DNA from: [Candidatus Thermochlorobacteriaceae] bacterium GBChlB
GTDB lineage: Bacteria; Bacteroidota; Chlorobiia; Chlorobiales; Thermochlorobacteraceae
Assembly (NCBI GenBank): GCA_000724175.1
Contig: JPGV01000031.1
Location: 1 to 64,000 of the forward strand
Direction of reading: 5' to 3'
DNA length: 64,000 bases
Part shown: positions 36,036 through 45,104 of the stretch, one piece after another
How the letters are laid out: each line of letters starts with the position of its first letter
Numbering within the stretch: the stretch's first letter is position 1
Program-made: the position numbers and the translations under genes
The notes under the pieces: generated by a model
Seen by the model: only the letters and a program-made list of their open reading frames with translations
Told to the model about the DNA's origin: nothing
Databases searched by the model: none

Positions 36036-36701
36036 CTAATGCACTCCGTTGCGTGAACCGTTGATGGCTTTGAGAACTTCCGCTGTTACGTCAGGAACGG
36101 ATTTCGAGGCGTCGATGTCGGTGGTCATGTGCCGCTCGCGGTAGTAGGCTAAAACGGGTTCAGTGGATTGATGATAAACGCGCAGCCGCTGACGAACCGT
36201 CTCTTCTTGGTCATCGACGCGTTGGCGCAAATCGGAACTGCCGCAGTTGTCGCAGATGCCTGCAACTTTCGTCGGCTTGTAGAACTTGTTGTAAATCGTG
36301 CCGCATGAGCCGCAAGTAAGTCGTCCAGAAAGACGTTTGACGACCTCTTCTTCTTCGACGCAAAAGTTTAAGACGCGGTCGAGCGTCTGATGATTGCGTT
36401 CAAGCATCTCGCTCAATGCTTCAGCTTGCTTGACCGTGCGCGGAAACCCATCAAGAATAAACCCAGCTTTCGCCGATTCCGATGACAGAATCTCCTCAAT
36501 CATCCGAATCATCACGTCATCTGGCACAAGTTCGCCTTTATCCATATATTTTTTTGCTTCTATGCCGAGCGGCGTGCCGTCCTTAATTGCAGCCCGAAGC
36601 ATGTCGCCAGTCGACAGGTGGGCAACATGGTATTTCTCAGCTAAAATATGCGCCTGTGTGCCTTTGCCGACGCCGGGTGTTCCAAATAAAATCAGCTTCA
36701 T
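36036..36701 (-). CDS. adk: Adenylate kinase
   Basis: A 221-residue long-form adenylate kinase interconverting AMP and ATP with two ADP. The P loop is GTPGVGKGTQA, AMP-binding residues follow in STGDMLRAAI and LDGFPRTVKQA, and the LID carries a four-cysteine zinc site (CGSC ... CDNC around residues 134-158), a structural variant common in Chlorobi and Gram-positives. It ends in the usual C-terminal helix. A terminator follows. Confidence 0.97.
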   Translation of the reverse strand: MKLILFGTPGVGKGTQAHILAEKYHVAHLSTGDMLRAAIKDGTPLGIEAKKYMDKGELVPDDVMIRMIEEILSSESAKAGFILDGFPRTVKQAEALSEMLERNHQTLDRVLNFCVEEEEVVKRLSGRLTCGSCGTIYNKFYKPTKVAGICDNCGSSDLRQRVDDQEETVRQRLRVYHQSTEPVLAYYRERHMTTDIDASKSVPDVTAEVLKAINGSRNGVH

Positions 36702-36734
36702 TGTCTTGAATGTTGTTGTGTTGACTAAAATGTG

Positions 36735-37388
36735 TTACTCTGGTGCGCTTTCGGCGGTGTTTTCTGACGCAGGCGTCGGTGGCGCGGACTGCTTTATCGG
36801 AATCGAGCCGAGTTTACTTCCCGTAATCGTGATGGGCTTGCGAACTGGCGTGGGCGCAGACGCGACGGGCTTCGGCGGCTCGTCGGCAACTGGCTGAGTT
36901 GAACGTGCCTGTGCGCCGTCGGACATTTGCACTAACGGCAACTGTTGAAGTTCGTCGTCGAGCGTTCCGAGCAAAAATGCAATGTTGCGCCGCGCTTCGC
37001 CTAAGTCGCCTTTTGTCGGCGTTTGTGCAGAAGCCTTCGCATTTACGACCGTAACTACCGAGCCATTGGGCGAAAGCTCTTCCAGAAACCAAACGGATAA
37101 ATCTATTGTATTTGCGCCGAGCGCAAGCGAAACAATGTTGCACTTGAGCGCCGCCATGCCGCCTAAATTTTTTTCGCGCGAAACAATGCGCCAGCCGAAC
37201 CATCGCCCGACGAGTTCAATCGTTTTATCATAGACGTCCCCGACGCGCGCGCGGTATCGGCGCGTTTTGAGCTCAATAAACTCTGGCGTCTCCGACGTCT
37301 CTGCATCGCGCGACGTGAAAGCAAGCAACGTTTTTTTGAGAATCGCTTCAAGGCTGATGTCAGGTGTGAACGGCATAACGTCAAGCAT
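36735..37388 (-). CDS. Hypothetical protein with Pro/Ala-rich tail
   Basis: A 217-residue protein. The first ~140 residues look folded, with amphipathic helices and strands (EFIELKTRRYRARVGDVYD, GRWFGWRIVSREK, TIDLSVWFLEEL). The last ~70 residues are rich in proline, serine, threonine and alanine and should be disordered. No family was recognised, no signal peptide or membrane helix. It is on the same strand as adk, with 33 bp between, so it may be cotranscribed. The folded part slightly resembles small stress-related domains but not enough to name. Confidence 0.7.
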   Translation of the reverse strand: MLDVMPFTPDISLEAILKKTLLAFTSRDAETSETPEFIELKTRRYRARVGDVYDKTIELVGRWFGWRIVSREKNLGGMAALKCNIVSLALGANTIDLSVWFLEELSPNGSVVTVVNAKASAQTPTKGDLGEARRNIAFLLGTLDDELQQLPLVQMSDGAQARSTQPVADEPPKPVASAPTPVRKPITITGSKLGSIPIKQSAPPTPASENTAESAPE

Positions 37389-37460
37389 TAATGTTTTTCG
37401 ATAAACTTCTTAGTTAGAGAGACGCGCAAGTATGCACAAGTATGTACAAGTATGCCTTGT

Positions 37461-38555
37461 TCAGGCGACGGGCGATTTGAGTTTTTTCGACGACAGGCTT
37501 TTCGTCGCCAATTGTCCGCACGCCGCGTTGATGTCTCTGCCACGGCTGCGCCGCACGGTTACGGTCAAGTCCGCCTCGACTAAGGCGCGAATGAAGTCCT
37601 CTTTTCGCTCACTGTCTGAACGCCGCAAATCGATATTAGCAATTGGATTGTAATCAATCAAGTTGATTTTACACGGCATGGCGCGGGCGAATTTTATCAA
37701 GGCTTTTGCATCGGCTGCGCTGTCGTTAATGCCGTCAATCAAAAGATACTCGAAAAAGACAGGCTTGCCTTTGGTTTCGGTGTAGTAAATGAGCGCCTCG
37801 CGCAAGTCGGAAAGCGGATATTGCAGTGCAATGGGCATCATAGACGCACGCTTCTCCTGAATGGCAGAGTGAAGCGAGACAGCGAGTTTGAACTTCGCTG
37901 CGCTCTCCGCCAGTGTGCGAATGCCGGGCACAACGCCAACGGTCGAGAGCGTGATGTGCCGTTCTCCGATTTTGAACTTGTATCGGTCGTGCGACAGAAT
38001 TTCAATCGCTTCCATGCAGCGCTCAAGGTTCATCATCGGTTCGCCCATGCCCATAAACACGATGTTCGTAATGCGCTTGCCGAAATTTTCTGCCGCCCAT
38101 GCTGCTGCGCCCTCGACTTGGTCGACGATTTCGCCAATCGTCAAGTTACGTGTAAAGCCCATGTAGCCCGTCGCGCAAAAGTTGCACGCCATGGCACAGC
38201 CGACTTGCGAGGAAACGCAAACCGTCAGGCGGTCGTGTCCGTTGCGAAAATCAGGAATGAGAACCGTCTCGATGTGCAACCCGTCGCGCAGTTCAAAGAG
38301 AAATTTGAGCGTCTGGGCGTTCTCTTGCTCGGCGGAGTTGGTGTCGAGCGCAGGGCGAAGGTGTGAAATGTAAAAAGCGTTGGAGAGTTTTTCGCGCAGC
38401 GACTTGGAGAGCGTCGTCATGCCTGAAAAATCCAGCGCGGTAGATGTGTAAAGCGCGTGCCTAAGCTGTTCGGCGCGATACGGCGGCTCGTCAAGGTCGC
38501 GCAGCGCAAGTTGTAACTCCGTAAAACTCAATGACTTGATGTCGCGCTTTTCCAT
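37461..38555 (-). CDS. rlmN: 23S rRNA (adenine2503-C2)-methyltransferase
   Basis: Radical-SAM enzyme of 364 residues that methylates C2 of A2503 in 23S rRNA (and A37 of some tRNAs). The 4Fe-4S cluster motif is CAMACNFCATG (C-x3-C-x2-C) near residue 118, followed by GFTRNLTIGEIVDQV, the mid-domain MGMGEPMMNLERCMEA, and the C-terminal catalytic cysteine in INAACGQL. ATG 38555 is used; TTG 38561 would only add two residues. It lies downstream of tRNA-Gln on the same strand, with an intrinsic terminator between. Confidence 0.97.
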   Translation of the reverse strand: MEKRDIKSLSFTELQLALRDLDEPPYRAEQLRHALYTSTALDFSGMTTLSKSLREKLSNAFYISHLRPALDTNSAEQENAQTLKFLFELRDGLHIETVLIPDFRNGHDRLTVCVSSQVGCAMACNFCATGYMGFTRNLTIGEIVDQVEGAAAWAAENFGKRITNIVFMGMGEPMMNLERCMEAIEILSHDRYKFKIGERHITLSTVGVVPGIRTLAESAAKFKLAVSLHSAIQEKRASMMPIALQYPLSDLREALIYYTETKGKPVFFEYLLIDGINDSAADAKALIKFARAMPCKINLIDYNPIANIDLRRSDSERKEDFIRALVEADLTVTVRRSRGRDINAACGQLATKSLSSKKLKSPVA

Positions 38556-38594
38556 ACACAAAAATCGGCTTGACGGTTCAAAACGGCGTCAACG

Positions 38595-38619
38595 AAAAAA
38601 TGTCCCGATTTGCGGGACA
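38595..38619 (-). terminator. Intrinsic terminator between tRNA-Gln and rlmN
   Basis: On the minus strand a perfect 7-bp stem TGTCCCG/CGGGACA with a five-base loop is followed by six T. It lies 25 bases past the tRNA end and is the clearest intrinsic terminator in the window. Confidence 0.85.
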
Positions 38620-38643
38620 CTTCGGGCAGCGGTGCGCCTATCG

Positions 38644-38715
38644 TTGAGGTGCCAGGATTCGAACCTGGGCGTGTCGGATTCAAAGTCCGATGCCTTACCA
38701 CTTGGCGACACCTCA
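38644..38715 (-). tRNA. tRNA-Gln(UUG)
   Basis: Full cloverleaf on the minus strand. Acceptor TGAGGTG pairs with CACCTCA, the D arm is GCC/GGC around AAGTGGTAA, the anticodon stem TCGGA/TCCGA holds the loop CTTTGAA with anticodon TTG, and the T arm is CCAGG/CCTGG around TTCGAAT. Position 38644 is the discriminator A. The CCA end is not encoded. Confidence 0.97.
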
Positions 38716-38735
38716 ATGTGAAAACGACAAAACTT

Positions 38736-38823
38736 AAAAAAGCGCCTCGCCTCCAAAATTTTGCAAGTAGAGATTCAGAAGAGATTTTCGCTTCACCCGG
38801 CGAATCGGTTAAGGCGAGGCTTT
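38736..38823 (-). other. Long-loop inverted repeat between gap and tRNA-Gln
   Basis: The eight-base arms GCCTCGCC (38744-38751) and GGCGAGGC (38813-38820), flanked by T- or A-rich bases, enclose 61 bases. On the minus strand the second arm runs straight into six T. It could be a terminator with a structured loop, a small RNA, or a leader of the tRNA, which begins only about 20 bases further. No known RNA family was recognised. Confidence 0.45.
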
Positions 38824-38915
38824 GAAACTTCGTAGTTCAAAAATACAGGTTTTCTCCGTTACTCCAAAAAATTTTTATGCAATTTCCAATGAAACCTGAA
38901 CGACGATGGTATCAT

Positions 38916-38948
38916 AAAAAAAGACGACGCACTCGAAAGCGCATCGCC
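38916..38948 (-). terminator. Intrinsic terminator of gap
   Basis: On the minus strand, 31 bases after the gap stop, an 11-bp stem closed by a TTCG tetraloop (stem arms at 38938-38948 and 38923-38933, three wobble pairs) is followed by seven T. A strong rho-independent terminator. Confidence 0.9.
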
Positions 38949-38979
38949 TTTGTTCATGATCTCGAGTGAAAAAACAGGA

Positions 38980-40047
<1,068 letters not shown>

Positions 40048-40077
40048 TTAATTGTTAGGAAAAACATGAGAGGACGA

Positions 40078-40106
40078 ATAATACGAAACTTCGAGGCGAA
40101 GAACAA
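40078..40106 (-). promoter_or_regulatory. Promoter of gap
   Basis: On the minus strand TTGTTC and TATTAT are separated by exactly 17 bases, and the -10 lies 51 bases before the gap ATG. GGTGGAG just before the start supplies the ribosome-binding site. This is the best sigma-70-like match found. Confidence 0.55.
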
Positions 40107-40291
40107 TGCCTCAAATAAACGCAAGATGAAAAGCAATCCTGTGCGTATGCCTACGAACAGCGCATGGGTTGTGCTAACGAAATAAGTGAGGCGCGCACAA
40201 GATAAAATACGACCATTTCTCTCTTAGCGAGAAGCGCCCTCCTGCGCGGCCTTTGTAGCATTTTTTCGCAATCATCGCGTTTTTGCTTAAA
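40107..40291. other. Intergenic stretch with no recognised feature
   Basis: Part of the 344-bp gap between the divergent gap and XRE genes. It holds the ends of two flanking promoter regions and a small imperfect hairpin near 40222-40238 (TTCTC/GAGAA arms). A 39-codon basic reading frame at 40066-40185 runs antisense to the gap leader and was not accepted as a gene. Confidence 0.4.
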
Positions 40292-40320
40292 TTGCCTGCG
40301 CAAAGAAAGTGTGGTAATTT
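40292..40320 (+). promoter_or_regulatory. Candidate promoter of the XRE regulator
   Basis: TTGCCT (40292-40297) and TAATTT (40315-40320) are 17 bases apart, 51 bases ahead of the start codon. The tandem repeats at 40331-40365 would fall just past the predicted transcription start. Confidence 0.4.
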
Positions 40321-40330
40321 AAAATGCTTC

Positions 40331-40365
40331 AATAAACTTGCTACAATAAACTTGCTACAATAAAC
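40331..40365 (+). repeat. Tandem 14-bp repeats in the leader of the XRE gene
   Basis: Two perfect copies of AATAAACTTGCTAC at 40331-40344 and 40345-40358, followed by half a third copy (AATAAAC, 40359-40365), five bases before the start codon. The unit is not a palindrome. Position between promoter and start suggests an operator array for the encoded regulator or a slippage-prone repeat. Confidence 0.85.
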
Positions 40366-40370
40366 CCATC

Positions 40371-40958
40371 ATGAAAGCCGTAGTGGAACTTCGAAAAAGG
40401 CTGGGGATTACGCAACAGGAATTAGCGGATTTTTTACAAATGGAGCGCTCGACGCTCAGTTTGATCGAACTCTCGAGGCGGGAATTTTCGGCTGAGGTGC
40501 TGGCAAAATTAGGAAGGTTGCAATTGGCGGATATAAAAAGCCAGTCTAAGGCGATGAGCAGCGATGCGCAAAGCGCGGTCAAGGGACATTGGAACGGATA
40601 CTTGCCGATGGAAACAGCGTCGGAGCAATACGCTCAGGAGTTTAACGAATCGTTGATTCAGCGGATTGAGGAGTGCATGCAAACTGCGGAACGGCTGTTA
40701 TCAAAAATTCTCTGGTTGGAGGAGCGCATTCAAATTGCAACGCATAAACAACAGGTGTTGCAGTATTTGAAAGAACAGCCGCCGGCGGATGCCGAAGTTG
40801 CCGCAAATGAAGCACGGTGGGTTGCTGTGCAAGAAGAGGAGGTGAATCGCTGTCTGGCGCCGAAGCAGAGGGCGGAAATTGTCATCCTAAGGCTGCGAGC
40901 AGCTGCCTTGCAACTTGAGGCGCAGCAACTTGAACGCGCAATGACGGTGGTAGCCTGA
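40371..40958 (+). CDS. XRE-family transcriptional regulator with coiled-coil C terminus
   Basis: A 195-residue protein whose first ~55 residues are a Cro/C1-type helix-turn-helix (ELRKRLGITQQELADFLQMERSTLSLIELSRREF). The remainder is helical, with long heptad-like stretches rich in E, Q, A and R, and has no recognisable ligand domain. Its ATG lies five bases behind a 14-bp tandem repeat, so autoregulation is plausible. It is monocistronic by context (orphan between gap and the ATP-grasp gene). Confidence 0.86.
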   Translation: MKAVVELRKRLGITQQELADFLQMERSTLSLIELSRREFSAEVLAKLGRLQLADIKSQSKAMSSDAQSAVKGHWNGYLPMETASEQYAQEFNESLIQRIEECMQTAERLLSKILWLEERIQIATHKQQVLQYLKEQPPADAEVAANEARWVAVQEEEVNRCLAPKQRAEIVILRLRAAALQLEAQQLERAMTVVA

Positions 40959-41086
40959 AAGCGGTCGATTCGGTCGCGCCGCGTGTTTGGAAGGTGTCCA
41001 GCAAAAGACGGCATCCGATTTTTCGAGACAGATTTTTGGTTTAACTTCGCGCCTAACTCTAAAACTCAATTTGCCGTTCAGAAGTT

Positions 41087-42115
41087 ATGCCAAGAGCAAA
41101 AAAAACGACCGTAGCAACAGACGCACCCGCGCCATCAAAATCGACCTCTAAGCCAGCAGAGCCACTTCGCATTGGCATTATTCGCGGTCAGGAAAATTCG
41201 TTTCCCGAAGGCTTGATTGCCAATATCAACAAAGTGGCAGCAGAGCAAAAGAAAAACATCGTCGCCGAGTTCGTCAAGCTGGGCGGATTGAAAATGGCGG
41301 AGCCAAGTCCCTACACTGTAATTCTCGACCGCATCTCGCACGAAATTGATTTTTACCGCGCCTATCTGAAAAACGCTGTATTGAGCGGGACATACATCGT
41401 CAACAACCCATTTTGGTGGAGTGCAGACGATAAATTTTTCAACTACTCGCTCGCCACAAAAATGGGAATTCCCGTGCCGAAAACGGTGATTTTGCCCAGC
41501 AATGAACACCCGCCGAACACCACGTCGGAATCGATGCGCAACCTCATCTATCCACTCAATTGGAGCGAGTGTTTCGAGTATGTTGGCTTTCCGCTTTGGA
41601 TAAAACCCTTCGACGGCGGCGGCTGGAAGCATGTCTATAAAATTCACAGCGCCAGCGAATTTTTCGACAAATACAATCAGACCGGAACGCTCTGCATGGT
41701 GATGCAGGAAAGCATTGAGTTCTCGGAATACTATCGATGCTACTGTGTTGGCAAAACGCATGTCCACATCATGCCCTATGAGCCGCGCAATCCGCATCAC
41801 GACCGATACAAAGCAGGATTTTCGCCGTCGAAAGACATGGAAAAACGATTGAAAAAATACTGCATCGACCTATGCGAAGCGTTGGGCTACGACCTCAACA
41901 CGCTGGAATTTGCTGTGCGCGACGGCGTGCCTTATGCGATTGACTACATGAATCCCGCACCAGACGCCGATTACATCAGCGTTGGTCACGACAACTACAC
42001 GTGGATTCTGAACACAATGACACAGTTTTTGATGGACAAAGCTGAAGACATTGCCGAGAACGGAAGCGAACAAAAGTTTTCAGCGCGGTGGGATAAATTG
42101 CTCAACGGAAAGTAG
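41087..42115 (+). CDS. ATP-grasp-like protein of unknown function
   Basis: A 342-residue protein of ATP-grasp type. A ~25-residue basic, Ala/Thr/Pro-rich N-terminal tail precedes a pre-ATP-grasp domain (RIGIIRGQENSFPEGLI), then the ATP-grasp core with the nucleotide-binding FPLWIKPFDGGGWKHVYKI and the late acidic pair in YAIDYMNPAPDADY. These proteins join a carboxylate to an amine or thiol with ATP (RimK/glutathione synthase-like group). No substrate can be inferred. It is alone, convergent with tRNA-Val. Confidence 0.82.
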   Translation: MPRAKKTTVATDAPAPSKSTSKPAEPLRIGIIRGQENSFPEGLIANINKVAAEQKKNIVAEFVKLGGLKMAEPSPYTVILDRISHEIDFYRAYLKNAVLSGTYIVNNPFWWSADDKFFNYSLATKMGIPVPKTVILPSNEHPPNTTSESMRNLIYPLNWSECFEYVGFPLWIKPFDGGGWKHVYKIHSASEFFDKYNQTGTLCMVMQESIEFSEYYRCYCVGKTHVHIMPYEPRNPHHDRYKAGFSPSKDMEKRLKKYCIDLCEALGYDLNTLEFAVRDGVPYAIDYMNPAPDADYISVGHDNYTWILNTMTQFLMDKAEDIAENGSEQKFSARWDKLLNGK

Positions 42116-42269
42116 TGCAATTGCCCTGACGACGGCAATCAGATTGTCCACATCAACGAGCGCTGAATGGGCGCGATTGACCGTTAGCATCAACTCTTGA
42201 AGGGTCTGGATAAGTGAATCATCTCCGCACGGCTGTATTGAATTGAGGAATGTCTGTTGGGTTGGAAAT

Positions 42270-42298
42270 AAAAAAGCCTGCTTGTTGCAACAGGCTTT
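42270..42298 (-). terminator. Intrinsic terminator of tRNA-Val
   Basis: On the minus strand eight bases after the tRNA, AAAGCCTG and CAGGCTTT form an 8-bp stem around a ten-base loop and are followed by a T run. The A-rich start also gives bidirectional character toward the convergent ATP-grasp gene. Confidence 0.85.
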
Positions 42299-42306
42299 CG
42301 GGTGTG

Positions 42307-42380
42307 TGCGCGATACAAGATTCGAACTTGTGACCTCCACCGTGTCAAGGTGGCGCTCTAACCAACTGAGCTAACCGCGC
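42307..42380 (-). tRNA. tRNA-Val(GAC)
   Basis: Minus-strand cloverleaf. Acceptor GCGCGGT pairs with ATCGCGC (one wobble), the anticodon stem CCACC/GGTGG holds the loop TTGACAC with anticodon GAC, and the T loop TTCGAAT is closed by ACAAG/CTTGT. Discriminator A at 42307. CCA is not encoded. Confidence 0.97.
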
Positions 42381-42397
42381 GTTTCAAAAATGGGCTG

Positions 42398-42427
42398 CAA
42401 ATATACGGAAGCGAGAGTCAATTTCAA
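42398..42427 (-). promoter_or_regulatory. Promoter of tRNA-Val
   Basis: Minus-strand TTGAAA and TATATT are 16 bases apart, with the -10 ending 18 bases before the tRNA. The longer element TATATTTG also fits the Bacteroidetes TAnnTTTG -7 motif, and GTTG sits 19 bases upstream of it. Confidence 0.5.
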
Positions 42428-42445
42428 CACAGCCTTTGAAAAAAG

Positions 42446-43582
42446 TTACAAGGTCAATTTCGAGTCGGCAAGCAAAGCCTCGTTCAAACAGGCGTCAATC
42501 GACCGACCTATAACGGTGATGTGTCCCAATTTTCTCCCAATGCGCGAGTCCGCTTTGCCGTAAATATGAATTTTCGCGTTTCGACATTCAACAGCGTCGT
42601 GCAGTGTATCAAGCGAAAGCGGTGCGTTGCGTTTGCCCAACACATTTACCATCACAGCCGCAGGCACAATCATCTCGGTATTGCCAAGTGGATAGGTCAA
42701 GATAGCACGAATGTGATTTTCGAACTGCGATGTGGTTGTGGCTTCAATGGTGTAATGTCCCGAGTTATGCGGACGTGGCGCAAGTTCGTTGATGATGACG
42801 GTGCCGTCGCGACGCTCGAAGAGTTCAACGCCGAAAACGCCGACGCCATCAATATACTCAATCGCCGCCTTCGCCAATGTTGATGCGGTGTTTCGGACAT
42901 GCTCTGAAATGCCAGCGGGCGCCTTAACAATTTTACAAATATGATTTTCTTGAACGGTTTCAACAACGGGATACGTCTTCAACTCGCCCAAGCGATTTCG
43001 AGCAACCATAACCGCAAGCTCCCGCGTGAAGTCTACAAACGCTTCGGCGTAGATGTCTTTGTTTGGAAATCCCAGTTGCGTCATTGCGTCCGAAATGTCG
43101 GCGGCAGATTGAACGGTGCGATTGCCGTAGCCGTCGTAGCCGCCTTGTCGGGCTTTGAACACAAACGGATATCCAAATGTTTGTCCAAAGCTTTCAGCAT
43201 CCTGCGCGGAGACGATGTGCCTAAACGGCGCAACTGGTAAGCCTGCCTGCGAGAGCGTCGTCTTTTGAACAAACTTATCTTGAATGAGCGCAACCGTGCG
43301 CGAACTTGGGTAGACGGGCTTTCCAAACGACTCCAACCGCGAGAGAATCGAGGCATCAATAAATTCATTTTCAAGCGTAACGACATCAACCATTGAGGCA
43401 AACTGCCTGAGCGCGCGCTCATCGTTCCATTCTGCAACAAGCGTCATCGGCGTCAGTTGCGCGGCGGGAGAATTTGCTGTGCGTTCAAATACGGCGACGC
43501 GACATCCGAAACGAAAGGCGGCGTAAGCACTCATTCGCGCCAATTGCCCGCCGCCCAAAATGCCAACCGTGATGATGTTCAA
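42446..43582 (-). CDS. purK: N5-carboxyaminoimidazole ribonucleotide synthase
   Basis: ATP-grasp enzyme of purine synthesis that carboxylates AIR with bicarbonate. The N terminus TVGILGGGQLARMSAYAA is the family start, ATP-grasp motifs follow with ENEFIDASIL, PFVFKARQGGYDGYG and the acidic INELAPRPHNSGHYTIEA. The start is set at TTG 43582 because it lies two codons before the family N terminus; the ATG at 43681 would add 33 residues and overlap the previous gene. purE is not adjacent. Confidence 0.92.
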   Translation of the reverse strand: MNIITVGILGGGQLARMSAYAAFRFGCRVAVFERTANSPAAQLTPMTLVAEWNDERALRQFASMVDVVTLENEFIDASILSRLESFGKPVYPSSRTVALIQDKFVQKTTLSQAGLPVAPFRHIVSAQDAESFGQTFGYPFVFKARQGGYDGYGNRTVQSAADISDAMTQLGFPNKDIYAEAFVDFTRELAVMVARNRLGELKTYPVVETVQENHICKIVKAPAGISEHVRNTASTLAKAAIEYIDGVGVFGVELFERRDGTVIINELAPRPHNSGHYTIEATTTSQFENHIRAILTYPLGNTEMIVPAAVMVNVLGKRNAPLSLDTLHDAVECRNAKIHIYGKADSRIGRKLGHITVIGRSIDACLNEALLADSKLTL

Positions 43583-43655
43583 ATTGCTCTGCTCATTTTT
43601 TGCTTTGGCGTGAGCATAGAGAGTTGCCGCTTGAATTTTTTGAAATTGACGAGTG

Positions 43656-44837
43656 TCATTGCTTAACCAAATTTTTGGCAATCACGATACGCTGGATTTC
43701 CGACGTGCCTTCGCCAATAGTGCAGAGCTTGACGTCGCGGTAAAGTTTCTCGACCGGAAACTCTTTGATGAAGCCATACCCGCCGAAAATTTGCACCGCT
43801 TCGTTGGTGGCTTTTACGGCAACTTCAGAAGCAAATAATTTTGCCATCGAGGATTCCATGTTGGTGTTTTTGCCCTCGTCTTTCATGGCGGCGGCGCGCA
43901 TCGTCAGCAGCCGTGCGGCTTGGATTTCAGTGGCCATATTGGCGAGTTTGAACTGAATGGCTTGGAAGTCGCCGATGGGTTTTCCGAACTGCTTACGCTC
44001 TCTGGCATATTTGACGCTGGCATCGAGTGCGGCTTGTGCGATGCCGACGGAGAGCGCGGCGATTGAAATGCGACCGCCGTCCAAAATTTTCATAGATTGT
44101 TTGAAGCCTTCATTAACATTTCCAAGAAGGTTTTCAAGTGGAATGCGGCAGTTGTCCATCACGAGCTGTCCGGTTTCCGATGAGCGCATGCCGAGTTTAT
44201 TTTCTTTCTTGCCGGCGTAAAATCCTGCCATGCCTTTTTCAATCACAAATGCCGAGATGCCGTGATTGCCCTTTGAACGGTCGGTAATCGCAAGCACGAC
44301 CGCAACGTCGGCGACATGAGAATTGGTAATGAAATTCTTTGTGCCGTTGAGAATCCACTCGTCGCCCTCTTGAACGGCGGTGGTGAGCATGCCAGCGGCG
44401 TCGCTGCCGGAGTTCGGTTCGGTCAGTCCCCATGCGGCGAGTTTTTTGCCGCTGGCAAGGTCGGGAATATATTTGCGCTTTTGCACTTCGGAGCCAAATT
44501 GAAAAATATGGTTCGTGCCGAGCGAGTTGTGCGCCGCAACCGTCAGCGCGAGGCTTGGGTCGACTTTGGCGAGTTCCTCAATGGCGGTTACATACTCCAA
44601 ATAGCCGAAGCCTGACCCGCCATAGTCCTGCGGAAAAATACAACCGAGCAAGCCAAGGTCGCCCAATTTTTGAATGACCGGCATCGGCAACTTTTGGGAT
44701 TCGTCGTAGTCCATAACAACAGGCGGCGGAAATTCGCGGGCGAGAAATTCACGAAGCATACTGGCAATCATTTTTTGATTGTCCGTCATGCTAAAATCGA
44801 CTCCAACTTGGAGTTCTGCTTGCATAAGTTCTGACAT
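43656..44837 (-). CDS. Acyl-CoA dehydrogenase
   Basis: A 393-residue FAD-dependent acyl-CoA dehydrogenase for short or branched acyl-CoA. The FAD/substrate region [13 protein letters not shown], the middle barrel, and the C-terminal helical domain with [22 protein letters not shown] are clear. The catalytic glutamate is in [10 protein letters not shown]. It stands upstream of purK on the same strand. Together with the enoyl-CoA hydratase it suggests an acyl-CoA oxidation capability, though no thiolase lies nearby. Confidence 0.94.
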   Translation of the reverse strand: MSELMQAELQVGVDFSMTDNQKMIASMLREFLAREFPPPVVMDYDESQKLPMPVIQKLGDLGLLGCIFPQDYGGSGFGYLEYVTAIEELAKVDPSLALTVAAHNSLGTNHIFQFGSEVQKRKYIPDLASGKKLAAWGLTEPNSGSDAAGMLTTAVQEGDEWILNGTKNFITNSHVADVAVVLAITDRSKGNHGISAFVIEKGMAGFYAGKKENKLGMRSSETGQLVMDNCRIPLENLLGNVNEGFKQSMKILDGGRISIAALSVGIAQAALDASVKYARERKQFGKPIGDFQAIQFKLANMATEIQAARLLTMRAAAMKDEGKNTNMESSMAKLFASEVAVKATNEAVQIFGGYGFIKEFPVEKLYRDVKLCTIGEGTSEIQRIVIAKNLVKQ

Positions 44838-45047
44838 AAAAAGTAACGTTTGGATTTAATGATAGTCAAAATTTTACAGTGCGCAATGCGCAATGGTAAC
44901 GCTGCATCGGGCGCGCCAGCGGCAGAGCTTCTCATTGTTTTGGACAAATTAAACAGCGAGGGAGAGAATTACAAAGCATGTGTCAAAATGAGGCTTGCGC
45001 TCGCTGGCTTTTTAGCGTAATTTTGCACGCGGCTAAAGGATTCCAAG

Positions 45048-45066
45048 TTATCGCGAAACGCGATAA
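45048..45066 (+). promoter_or_regulatory. Perfect palindrome ahead of mreB
   Basis: TTATCGCG and CGCGATAA form a perfect 8-bp inverted repeat around AAA, 38 bases before the mreB ATG. It overlaps a weak -10-like TAATAA (45064-45069). It may be an operator, or a hairpin in the mreB leader. Confidence 0.6.
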
Positions 45067-45104
45067 TAAATTTTGTTACAGTTCACTACACATCTTTCCT
45101 GTCA

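Noticed and set aside
37461-38555. Cfr-type resistance methyltransferase
   Set aside because: The single-copy RlmN layout with housekeeping neighbours and the INAACGQL end favour the RlmN assignment; Cfr would target C8 and usually sits on mobile DNA.
40066-40185. 39-codon basic frame upstream of gap
   Set aside because: It runs antisense to the gap promoter and leader, has no ribosome-binding site and no hydrophobic or structured segment.
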